The translations under genes were made by a program, and so were the position numbers. Under the pieces are notes generated by a model, which had not been told where the DNA came from, made no database searches, and was given only the letters and a program-made list of their open reading frames with translations. This document shows positions 14,859 to 26,651 of a DNA stretch of 64,000 nucleotides, piece by piece. Source of the DNA: Nemopilema nomurai (lineage: Eukaryota > Cnidaria > Scyphozoa > Rhizostomeae > Rhizostomatidae); assembly GCA_003864495.1 (NCBI GenBank), contig ML133383.1, forward strand, positions 7,486,880 through 7,550,879, read 5' to 3'. Within the stretch, counting starts at the first letter, position 1. Each line of letters begins with the position of its first letter.

Positions 14859-17800
14859 CTGGCAAAATCGATGCTCGACAAAATTGTTTACTATAAGGCG
14901 ATAAATTTTTCTGGTGGTAAGGCAGCGGTGACCTCGTTTTTGTGGTAAAGTGTAAACGTTTGCCGAGTAACTTAGGCTGCTAGCCATTAAGCTCGCGTGA
15001 TTTCAAGTTTAGGAACAGGGTTTGTGGTTCCAACCTGTAAATTCAGTATCTATGTGGTCGTGGTGCTTCCTATGCAAAGAAAGTATAATTAACTACTTAT
15101 TTGATGTCAAGGTAATTATAATGCACAAACAGCAATCATGAACTGTTTGGTATGCTTCAGCCAGGCAGAACTTTACCGGGTCAGAGAAAGTATCAGAGCT
15201 ACAGAAAATATTTGGTTTTCGGATATCGTGATTGCGAGTAGAAGAATTTAGTCGCGAAGATAATATTCATTCAATTTTATGTCCACTCTTCCCTCTCGCC
15301 ACAAATTTGATGCAACACCAATTTTTCGTGAGCTAACAAGATCTTAAACATCATTCTATCAGGAAGGAAAGATACAGTGAACAAAATAAGTTTTTTAGAC
15401 CGTTTTGTATATCCATCAAATTTAACCAGTCACTGTTCGCAAAACCAATTATAGTCTACCCCTTGTAGCCTGGTTTGGCCGCTGTCTTCCCCATGATACG
15501 AAACACAGGAACAGTCGAATGGTATTTGGTCTGCATGCACCAAAGCCTCAATAGCTGTTCTCCTTAGTGCGCCAAATATCTTTGCCTTACAGGATTATAC
15601 CCTACATCCTGTGTCCCTTTCATCTTACATGCTTTTCAAATGGACTCCAGAATCTCAAATCCAGGATAAGCAAGTGTCTTCGGGCGTTTCCAGTGGCCCG
15701 ATTAGACTCGCGCCCTTCAATCCTTTTGTCAGTGCTGTGTGCTAGGGATCAGGTCACATACGTCTCTGTCTCTCTGATAACTTAGGCCCCGTGCTGCACT
15801 CGCGGCTTTACCAAACTGGATTAACGTATTTTGGAAACATGTAATTGCATTAGCAGTTTAGAATACGAATGCTACAGTTGTGAGATCAGGGTCAGAGATG
15901 TTCCTTTGCATAGTTTCTATGTTTTCTTCATAGATTATTGTCATGATCATCAATCACAAAACATGAAAGGTCTCTCTACTCCCGGACTCTCCTTTCAGAA
16001 AGTGTAGTTCTACGCCGCATCCACATAACATTGGATCATTTATAATCCGATAGAAGAATTTTTTAACTTTACCGATACGCAAGTTTTATTTTTCTACGGA
16101 TACGCAAGCGTGTGCCGTTTTCAAAGAAGGTAGAGAGGTTTTTCCGATGGCTTGGCCAGAGTGGTACCATGTCATGAATCACTTTTTTAATACAGTTCTT
16201 GTTCAGAATAAAAAATACGCTACTGTGGAACTTCATTTTGACTGACTTATGACTAGGAGAACAGACACCTATTATATCTTGACTGGCCATGGCTCGCAAA
16301 CATAACCTTGAGTGAAGGACATCAGTTAAGGGCATTGCTGATCAAATACTGCGTTTGAAACTTCTTAATCTGCTCAGCAAACAATAGTCCACTGTTTCAT
16401 CCATTCGATGTCCCAAGTATTTGGAATGAATTTATGGATTGATCTTGTCATGGATTTAGCGGCTCTTCAAATTCGAAAAATGCCCAGTGGTATGCCAATT
16501 TAAACGCCCGGGATGCCTTCGTGGCGAATGATTTATATGTAAGCCATTCCCCTAAAAGGTTTATGGCAAACAAATACGCGATATGTTTATTAAGCTTTTT
16601 ACAGCTGTACCACGAAAGCCTGGAAAGCTGATATGAATCAGAATGTGCCTTAGCTGCAAACTACCAATATGTAGAATATGGTTTTTACTTTATAATTGCA
16701 TCCCTATGTTCAACATGGTTCAAAATTTCACCAGCTTTGCGGCAGCTATTGAAACTAATCACTGTTGTTCCTCAATAGCTTTTTATTTCAAAGCAATCTG
16801 GTAGTTCAAGCCGGTCCTTTTTTCCTTACCTGATTACTGGGTAAGATTTAGCAGATTAGACTGTCCCTAATTCGACAATCCAAATGCCAGGCTCCTGCGA
16901 AAAGATCTTCAAGCATGTACCTGGTGCTGATTTGTGCCATGCCCATTGGAACCCTTTGGACTACTCTGACGTCATTAAGAAGTTCTTCATATCATTACTG
17001 TTTCCTTTCCTCTAAATAATTTAGAGTAAGGCGCCAACAATAATGTGCATTTCTTCAAAGCTTGTGAAATGGGCAATAATTTTTCTATTAAGTTTCAACT
17101 CCATTTAAGTTTGCAGCCACTGAAGACTAGATTAAGCTATATCGATAAGTTAACTGTTCTGGCATCAACATTAACAAGCATCATTGATGCTCTTGCAAAA
17201 AGTGCAGGTGAAGTTCAGACACAGAGATTGTCTTTCCTTGTTTAACGAGTTGGCTTTTGTTGGAACTGATCCATCCATGAATGCGTTGGTTGAGGGTAAA
17301 GTGGCATAATGTGATAAGACTATGAAAGGAGCACCACACGTATGGCAATACAGAGGGACATATCGTTTGCCTGTTAATGGGCTCCGCTTGCATAATTGAT
17401 TCTTTTCAACCATTATGCCATAGTAATAGCATAGATGCAACTAAGTAGTTGAGTCGGACCACACTCTCCTGTCTATACAATGCATGTATATGTTTATATT
17501 GTCCCTCTAAGCATTCAATCAAACATACTTAGCATATTCTGCGTATCGACAAGTTAAGAGGGGCTTATCGTATTTCATTGAGGTTAGGGTGCTCCCCAGT
17601 TACTTTGCTACGTGGAGACTGGGCTTTAGGTCAACAGCAACAACAGAAAGAGTAATGTCAATACGGCCTAAACGTTTAAATGGAAAAAGAAACGAGCTGG
17701 GGCATTGGGCAGACTTTTCAGCAGATGGCGAGGGTGTGGTGTGAACGTTCATTGAGTGTAGAAGTACCTTGCAACCAGACCGACCCCACCCATCACCAAC

Positions 17801-20800
17801 CCCCCCCCCCCAGATCGATGGGTGAAGATCAACTAGATTTCTTTTCAGTCAAACATGTTTCAGAGTTCATAATCAATTAAACAAAGACATCGAGCAATGA
17901 TGATTGCTGCTAGCATCATTATACAACGTTTGCATACTCTGAGGAGTTTGCTAAAGTGTGCAAAAATTAAGCTTCTACTGTTTCATTGCTAAAATTATGC
18001 TTCATCTTCTAAAGTATCAATTTGTGGCAGGTTGTTAATGCCTATTAGAACCACCACATTTTTACAAGCTCTTTGGGAACGACAATCCTCTTTTTCTAAG
18101 TAACTTTGTCTGCTCTGGAATTTCGGTTGATCATCAAGATTTTACATAACATATTTGCTTAACGAGAATGGCAAAGCCGTCTGAAGAGTTCTCCTCGGGC
18201 CATCTTATCTAGGTCTTATTTTTATCTTTCACCTTTTCGTAATTGATTGGCAGGGTAGATTTCAAACAACAAGTGACTTACAAATCATCATAAATTAATC
18301 TCTCTCTGATAAGGCAGACAATTGGCTGACCAAGGCGTACATGATTATGATTGATTGCATGCCAAATTGCATCAAACAAGGGGGACCCCAATTAACATCG
18401 CTCAACAAGAGATGCTTCTGTTTTGTGAGAAATCTCTCATAGTAGTTCTTTTATTGCAGAAGTTGAAAGGTGCAAGTCATTCTAGAACTGGTCATTCTTA
18501 GTATCATTTAAAACAGAATATGCTTCTTTGAAATGCCCAGGAATTAAAATTGTGTTAGAAATTAGATCCATGTGCTTTTGTTTATTTCATGTTCCTTTGC
18601 TTTTTCGTCAGTAGATTTTATGTCATGTTTATGTCGTGTCATTCTGGTTATCATTTGTAATTGCAATCATGATGACCTTTTTTCTACTCTTGAATCCCGT
18701 AAGTGTTTTGTGGCAAGCAATATCACGATTAACTCTATATGTTTGTCTCGAAGCAAGATTAGCCCTATCTGGAAAGACTTCTTTAATTTCGTGTATATAC
18801 ATACATGGGTATGTTTTATCATTGTTTTTACGCAAAGTTCCTGACACGGATAGACCACCCATTGTTCTGGTTGTGGTGGTTTAGATCTAAGTCTGTCTGT
18901 ACCAAGATCTCAGGTAGAACAGTATTTCTATACGTTGCTTATAGGCCCTTCAAACTAACGTGGCGAGACTATAGGTCGATTTTTTGGCACAGACAAGAGG
19001 AGAAAGGATCATTTCTCTCTCTGGAAAAACACCTTTGCCCATCATAAGCTGGGTACAGACAACCTATGTAAGAAGCTGTGTACTATCTACTGGAAATGAC
19101 ATCAAACTGGTTCCCTTTCAGATGCTTCATCATTCAGTGCTGGTCTATTTGGATTCTTGCCTTCATATCTTCAACGATGTGCCAGTTGCCACTTTCAATG
19201 ATGGAAAGGCGTCCCTTTGACAGCGGTGAGTAGAACTGTTAAATATCACACCTCTACTGTCAGTGACACTTGGAGATTAAGTGTTAGATGACGATCTAAA
19301 TGATGGTTTAGCAATGGTTCGAATTAGTGTATCACATGTGCAAAGAGTGTCAGAGGAGAGGGGCAAACCTGTGTGCAAGGGCAAGAAAAACCTTCATAAC
19401 TTCTTTATACTTTTAAAGGTCCAGCTCTCTTGCAGCACGTGCCTTCGTGCTTAAGTGCTTGTCTTTAGAAAGCAGCTATCTCAGCTGTAGAAGACGGACG
19501 TACGCTGAACAAAGTACTCCAAATCCGCAACATTGTGATAGATCTAAAAATGATCATGGATACCCCATGTGTGGAATCTTAAGACGGAAATAACTGCCAT
19601 CTTAGGGACTCCAGGAAACGTATAGGTGGTACACGTCGATCCCATTAGATATTGAAAAATTCACAGCACGATTGTTTTTTCTGAAACTTTCTCCAAATAA
19701 ACAATTCCTAACTTTTAAGCTGCAAATACTTCCTTTTGAAGGATTTCCTGCTTGAGGTGTTTATTCGTTTTGACCCTTAACTTTCAAAATAATCAACCAA
19801 GTTATGCAAATGCCCGCCGAGATTTGATGAAAATTGACATTTGTTATTCAAAATCGTCATCATCAAAGTTGGATAAACCAAAAGAAGGCCTGGGGCTCAT
19901 TCTTAGAAGTGGTGTTAGTGACATTTTGGAGCAGAGGTCAATATCTCAAACTGCCTGCAGGTAGAAGACTAGGGATGTACTGTTGGAACATTTTGTGTCA
20001 AGAGAAACCAGACGGGAGATTTTTGTATTCCGTCGCTGTTCATCTAGGGTCTAAGGTATGAAAACAAAACGAAGACAAAATTGTTCCAAATGTCATCCTG
20101 TTCTTGGAATTTTCAACATGTTTTAATTTTTGTTATCCTGCATGATCTGAATAAAGTTATTATGATAAATCTTGGAGGGTTCATCTTGCTGGCTTTGTAA
20201 TTCAATATTGACTCAAGAGATAGTCAGTGCAAAAGTAAAGTTGAAAAACTTACTGCATTTCTAAAGAGTCTCAATCAGCGATAAACGTAAATGGAATTAT
20301 GGCTTTAATGGCGACTGGAATTATAATGATAAAAGCGACTGGAATACGAGGTGGTAAAGTGCTTTAGAAGAACATAATAAACAAACAGCAAAATGTTTCC
20401 CACAAATAACAAAATTTTTCCCACTTTCCAAACTAACATATTCAATCAACTAAACTAAAATCCAACTTATTTTGATTGTCCGTTATTATCTACTTCAGGC
20501 CAAATGAAATCCAAAATTTTCGCACATAGAAAAAAATCATTAACAGTATGTTGAAACTTCTCTGACATATTGTTTGATGTTTCGAGCAATGACGATCAAA
20601 GCTCGCTTCTTTCATTGCCATTCATATCATCCTAATGAGACTAAAAATACCGCTGAATTAAAGACTAAAAAGCGACGTTTCTTCTGCTATCTTTCTTCTG
20701 CTTCTTTGTTTCTTTTTTTGATGTTTGCACTGATATACTTATGGTTGGACTTGATAGTGACGATGCTCTGTCTTTCGCTTTTTGATTACTTGGTTTTTAC

Positions 20801-21684
20801 TTATGTCGTTGATGGTTTTCTTTGCGGTCGTTTGTTACTATTTTTCGATTGCTTTGCTTTCGTTGATATTCCGCTAAAGAAGACTGCATTTGCACCACTT
20901 TTCAAGGCGGTTTCTCAATGGTTACGAGTTACCCTTGCGAGTTTGACGGCACAGTATTGTGTAGATCTATACTTCAGATAAAATAGATTTTACAGAAACG
21001 TCATTTCTACGTACAGGCTTTTTCTGGTCTCCTTGCTGAAAATTGATGACGCTTTAGGTGTAAATTAATCCTGAAAAGGTCTTACTTGTTTGAATTTTCC
21101 ACTCCATAAAACCCACGATCCGACATGTATACTCTAAGGAATGTTTAAAGAATTTTTCTTCAGCATTTCTGTTTCCGCTTTCTCGTGATTTTTTAAACAT
21201 CAAAATTTCTTCTTTTAGTCGAAAAACTGAACCAAACTCATTTGTTCATAAAAGATAAGAATTAAGAAATGGTGCAAATGATGAAATACAAAAGAAATCA
21301 TTTCTTGAAAAATTATATCCACCTTCTTAGATTTTATGCATCACGATCCAATCTAAAATGTTCTTTCTACATGTAAAAGGCTATGTCTCGAATAGCAGGC
21401 ATATTGAAGCAGGCACTATGTAACAGGCATTATGTAATGCTACAGAAAGCGACGACTGAGTGTGTCCAGTGCCATGGCAATGTCCTTTAAAATCATGCTT
21501 GTGTCAAAACGTGCTGACAGCATTTGCCGTATTATGTTTTATTGCTCTAATGTAACTCTAGTCAACCCGCCCTGTAAAAATACAAAAATTGTTCAAAGTG
21601 TAAAAAAACCGGGATGTATTAGGAAAATGAACAAGATGAAAACATAATCAGGGTCCAGAAAAATTTACGAGAGTTTTGCCTGTC
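14859..21684. other. no recognisable gene
   Basis: The longest frame is a 135-codon plus-strand ORF at 20574-20981. It is rich in Leu, Phe and Ser and sits in a T-rich strand, which is what chance frames in such DNA look like. No domain, splice pattern or RNA gene could be supported. A run of 12 C lies at 17800-17811. Confidence 0.55.
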
Positions 21685-22167
21685 ATACCGTAAATTCTCT
21701 TTTTAGCCCCCTGGGGGGTTTATTGTTTCTCAGCACTTCAAGGGAGGGGGGGCTTAATTAATATTTTGTAATAAAAACCATTCTCTGTGATATACCAAGT
21801 TTTGTATTTGCAAAATAAGAGAAACATCAAACCAGGCTTCTACATTGATAATATTCTCATCATCATCTTCATCAATTATTAATATCATATAGTATCAAAT
21901 GAGGCTTCTGTGTCAATAATATTGTCATCATCATCACCATCGTAATCTGGTCGATTTTTAACTCTATAATTTCTTGTTGGCCATGTCGTCTTCTGAAGTC
22001 AAAGATTCCTCTTCGACTTCATTCCTCTGCTTACCAACAGCCTGTAAATTTGGAAAATTTGGAGACTTTTTTTTGGGGGGGGCTAAATTGAGAGGGGGCT
22101 TATTTCATTTTTCCTTCTAAAAGAGGGGGCTAGTAAGAGATGGGGCTTAATTGAGAATTTACGGTAT
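21685..22167 (-). mobile_element. pogo/Tc1-mariner-like DNA transposon remnant (about 480 bp)
   Basis: A perfect 15-bp inverted repeat, ATACCGTAAATTCTC at 21685-21699 and its reverse complement at 22153-22167, bounds the segment. If TA is the target duplication, the repeat proper begins CCGTAAATTCTC. Just inside both ends are matching C-rich or G-rich stretches (AGCCCCC and GGGGGCTTAA). On the minus strand the interior reads as two related acidic peptides, DDDDNIIDTEASFD near 21910-21940 and DEDDDENIINVEAWFD near 21830-21870. They come from a roughly 69-bp duplication (21825-21873 and 21894-21942). Acidic C-terminal tails are common in pogo-family transposases, so this may be the decayed end of one. 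Stop codons interrupt it and no catalytic core is visible. The superfamily assignment is inference. Confidence 0.6.
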
Positions 22168-25100
22168 TTGAGGAAGGTTTTTAAGTAATTTTATTTAACG
22201 GTGTAAGTAATTATAAAAAATTTGTTTTGAATTGGTGGCGAGGAAGGTTTGAATTGTAAAAATTGCAGCCAGAGGAAAGCGAACTTTTCTTGGACTCTAA
22301 TCATGCTTGAGTGCAGAGCTGACACATTTATATAGAATTACCAAATTGCCTAATTGAAAGGAGCAATAATTTTTCATATTCAGTCAGTTAATTCATTCCG
22401 CATTCGAAGGCTATCAAATCTACAGGAAGAGGAAGGCGGGGAACCAGGGCCCTCCAACCCGCAACATAGTGCAGCACGGTCGATAACTGATAGATGTTAC
22501 GTAATATACGTCGATGTGCATAATTAACATAATCAAGACCGTTCTTTCTTTGGAGTTCGTTCTTTCTTGGACTCTTCAACTAGCCAATTCATTCATAATT
22601 TTCCCAGCACTTTTCGTTCACTTCTGGGTAGACGTTATGAGGAAGCATTTGCCGAGTTTTGGGTCCAAAACCTTTCATTATGCATGTAACTACTTTTCCA
22701 CATGATTTTAATGTTTTCGGTGCAAAGGGCCACTTAGAAGGGGACCTAAATCGGCACCTGATTCTAGGTTTGAGAAAGTCTGCACAAAATGCCAACCAGC
22801 TGACAAAATTGGATCAATATCTGGTGTAGATGTTTTTTTGTTATAGTTTAATAAAGTCCCATAGATTCTTTGAAAGTCCAGATGGCTATTGAATTTCTGA
22901 TTACATATATATATATATATATACTTTAATTTTGAAATTAGTACTGAAAATCTCAATCAACAGAATATCAACTTGGAAAAGACGTTATCGTTGTTATAAT
23001 CTATTACCAGATGCCCATGCTGCTTTTAGTGCAGTTGTTTTTAGTGAGATGAGAACCGCTGCCTAGATATGAAAAGAAATCGAGTTTTGCCACACAGGGG
23101 TCATATTAGAGTTCTAAAGAGAAAGTGACCTTACGGATGCCTGAATAAATGTATCGTCAGTTTTGAAATAGTAACAGATATAAAGCAAAGGAAATTGAGT
23201 TTAGACTGGCAAAATATAAGGCAGTCTCCCCTTTTTCCCGTTCTAAGTTCTCAAGTCAGCAACTAGAGATTTTTTTCTTTGGAATATTGGTAATGCCATT
23301 TAAAGCATTGTGGATTCAATCTTTTCACCGTATAGCTTACGATTTTGAAAATTTCATTAAAAACAAAATTTTAATAAACCATATCAAGTCCCGATTTGAA
23401 AATACCTTTGGTCTGATTAAGACCATAATTGGATTGCATTTTCAAGAATTCGAATTTAAAAGTTGAATTTGTTTTCCATTGCCGTTTCCGTTGCTTTCAG
23501 GCGTGCCTTTTTAATTAGATTGTCTCATTCATTAATAAGGATTCTTATAATTACTCATTTCCACAGGATTATTGCTAATGTTAATAAACTATTATACTTA
23601 ATAAAGATGGCATTTATCATTCATCAGGTGGGGTTATGCCACCATGATTAAAGAAGGATGGGGTTGTATACAAACAAAAAACAAGAAACTGTTTGAAGAT
23701 ATTAAAGAGTCAGTGCTCAATTGTTTTTTGTTTTCAAGAATAGAGGATACTCATTGCTTCGATGCAGTGAGTGCATCAAAGAGACTTGTCCTTAAACACA
23801 AGGTACAATTATTCTTTCACTAAGCAATTATTCTTCCACTCAGATAAATGGCTTTGGGTCGATATACCTTGTTTATATACGGCCTATCTGAGGTTCCTCA
23901 AGTGCCTTCTGGTTAATACCAATTAGATTTCTCTAGCTGACTATCTTGTAATAAAAAATACTCCTTGTACTGAGTGTAGCAAATACAGGTGTTCCAATGG
24001 ACACTAGCTTGGAAAGGTTTAACGTCGAAGAACGGACGAGAATTTGAGGACTGATAACCTGCTTTTAGTCACAATAGTTCTACCACCCTAACAATAACAC
24101 TGGTGGATAAAGTAAAAAAGAAGTGGGAAATTTGTGCATAAAACAAGCGCATAACAGTCTACAATGAACTGAAATTTGAAAGTTTTAAGTGATGGCCGTC
24201 GAAGGTTTTTTTAAGGGGAAAAGGAATCACGATATGAAATCAATTAACTTTTGTTAAGACCCTGCGCTATAGGAGAGAGGGAAGAGTGTGAGCAGACGAT
24301 GAAGGTCGCGAGGAAAAGGAGTGGCCATTGTCTAACCTAACACATGTTCCGCTACATCATCACATCAAAGATAAGAAAAAGATTGGCGAGATCGCACAGC
24401 TGTTGTAGCTCTTTTATTAATAGTTCGATATTCCGCGCACAGCCACAGTAGGAGCTATTAAAAATTAACGCTGTCTGGGTGGTCAGAAAAGTTTGTGCAA
24501 GACACAATTGTAATCGACTGCTTCAATATTAACGAAATTCATTCCTTTTGCTCTCTGTAAATTCTTTTTTCAAATGCGTCCAGACGGTCGTGGGAATTTA
24601 GAGGGCAAAATTCAAAACTTTGGAAATAGGAATGCTACAGTCTGCTTGGATGTTTTTCTCTTTGCACAAATAATGTTTTAGTGCCTTAGGGATCTGGTCA
24701 CGAGATGATGGCGGGAATTTTCCTTGGCGATGAACATGCTGCAGTTGAGAAACAGTCATTAGTGAGTGCATAGAGAAGAACTCAGAATTACAATTGGCAT
24801 GCGATTCACACGATTTTAGAGATACGATTTGCACTAGTAATTTAGGCCTATTGATCCCTTGCTAAATAAAAAAAATTTAATTGTTCGAAATACGTTTGCT
24901 TTGCCAAAGATGAAAATCCATTCTGCTACCAGAAATCAATTTGCGCACATTGCACGTGGCTTTTCTCGGGCAATCAGGCATCTTTATGAAAGTTTTCGAA
25001 ACAATCCCAAATACAAAAAATCCTGTTGCCTATGAGCCAATCACAAATAAACAGTTTGTCGTACTACTAATTATACATTATTTGTTATTATTAATCGGGA

Positions 25101-26425
25101 AGTCAGCCGAGTATAGACCGTCCCAAAGTCAATTAGAACTGATGTGCTTAGTCTGGATCGATCAACTGATGTTTGTGGCAGTTGCATGCTGAATTAGTTG
25201 TAAGGGAAAATATTTGCCCTTCTTGTATGCTGAAGCTCAGTTTCTGCAAAGATTCACGGTGTAACACACATTGACGGATGGCCTTGAGCTCAGTTCAAAA
25301 AGTAAAGCATTGCTTGATCTTTCATCTGCCGCTCCATGCAAACATCGTACCGACCAATGTTGCGGTTATGCCACTTTCAACTGTTTTTATCGGCACTTTG
25401 GTAATAGGCCTAAGTTTCAATGTGTGATCTTTTGTTATCAAATAAGCTACCAAAGTTGATATTGATCCCTTTGAAGGAAAATCTGCGCCAGAATTATTGC
25501 TGTCCTGCTTTATAAAGGAATGGAAATTATGCTAGAAAAGTCGTACGTATAGCTAAAGGCTAAAATGCATTTCTGTAAAAGAGATTCCCCTAAGAAATAT
25601 CTTCGTAAAAAACTAATTGTGATGTGCGCAAAGTTTATCAAAATGTGGAAAAATAAACACAAACATTTCGAAGCACAATGAATGCAGTGTTAAAGGTGTG
25701 CATCAAAAGTTATTGTTTGCAAGAAAGAGAGTTTGCTTGTCATCCATTCGAGATACTGTCAATCAATGGCCACTATCTTAGCAAAAGTTCATACAGCATT
25801 TAATGAAAGTTTTTGACGAACCTTTCTTAGAGGTTTCTGACTGACGGGTGATGTTTTAAGCAAAGATCGATTATTAGAGAAAAGAGTACGAAGACATTGG
25901 TGTTAAAAAATTTTCCTTTTGAGGCAAATTTAATTAGAATCTAAACCGAACGGTTGTGAAAAAGATTATAGACAAGGTAGCGTTATCTTTGCTTCAAAGC
26001 TGTGGCTTTATTAACTTGGCAATGGTAGATTATTCAAGCAAGCTCTGACGAAAGCAAGTGTATTTTTTACCAAGCCCAAAAGCTCGTTGTCAATCAAAGA
26101 TATAATATTTTTGCAGTATGGTTCAAATTAGTTCAAAGCCTCAAAGATTAAAGAAATTGTTGAGAGCTTTTACATTTAACCATAGTAAAGTCGTTGAATT
26201 TAGGATACGCTTACAGTGCAATAAATCGACAAAATAGACACTCTTAAGTCTGTTTATTTGAGAAACAGCTACAATTTCTACGAGTTACACCAACATATGC
26301 TGCTGAAGGTTTTGTTATGTATGTTGGGTAATTAATACAGATTCAAGAAGACGTTTTAGAAAATCCACTTTTAATAAGCCGTTAGATGAAAATTGTGTTA
26401 ACAGTCAGTCGTTTCTTTTTTGCAG
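22168..26425. other. no recognisable gene; AT microsatellite
   Basis: I see only short overlapping frames without recognisable motifs. A short AT dinucleotide microsatellite lies at 22904-22922. Confidence 0.55.
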
Positions 26426-26533
26426 ATGGATCTATCAAGCCTCTGCCAAGATACCTCCAGGATAACCGACACTGTAACATCAGAGGTATCAACTTCCGGA
26501 GATCCAGAACAATGGTGCTCACTTGCAGAAGAA
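26426..26533 (+). CDS. possible internal exon, 36 codons, unknown protein
   Basis: This 108-bp open segment has a good pyrimidine tract and acceptor (GTTTCTTTTTTGCAG) directly before it and a consensus donor (GAA|GTAAGT) directly after. Its length is a multiple of three, giving a phase 0-0 exon. The predicted peptide is Ser/Thr-rich with two cysteines (residues 7 and 31) and a GDPEQWCSLAEE end. It begins with ATG, but directly after an acceptor, so ATG need not be the start. I recognise no domain. It cannot simply be an upstream exon of the TSPN gene, because that gene's own signal peptide begins 11 kb downstream. It could belong to another gene or be a chance open segment. No partner exons were identified. 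Confidence 0.3.
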
Positions 26534-26573
26534 GTAAGTATCCAAAGTGAAAATATCCATTACTTTACCTTTT

Positions 26574-26576
<3 letters not shown>

Positions 26577-26611
<35 letters not shown>

Positions 26612-26651
26612 CGGGGGGGGGGGGGGGGGAGGGGGGGGGGGGGCTGGGGGT
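26577..26651 (+). repeat. very long poly(dG) tract
   Basis: The tract has 35 uninterrupted G (26577-26611), then C, 17 G, A, 13 G, CT, 5 G, T and GG. It begins 43 bp after the donor-like site at 26534. Such a tract would be prone to G-quadruplex or triplex formation and to sequencing error, so its true length is uncertain. Confidence 0.95.

Noticed and set aside
20574..20981. 135-codon plus-strand ORF with hydrophobic stretches, possible membrane protein
   Set aside because: It sits in a T-rich strand where Phe/Leu/Ser-rich chance frames are expected. There is no recognisable motif and no supporting splice context.
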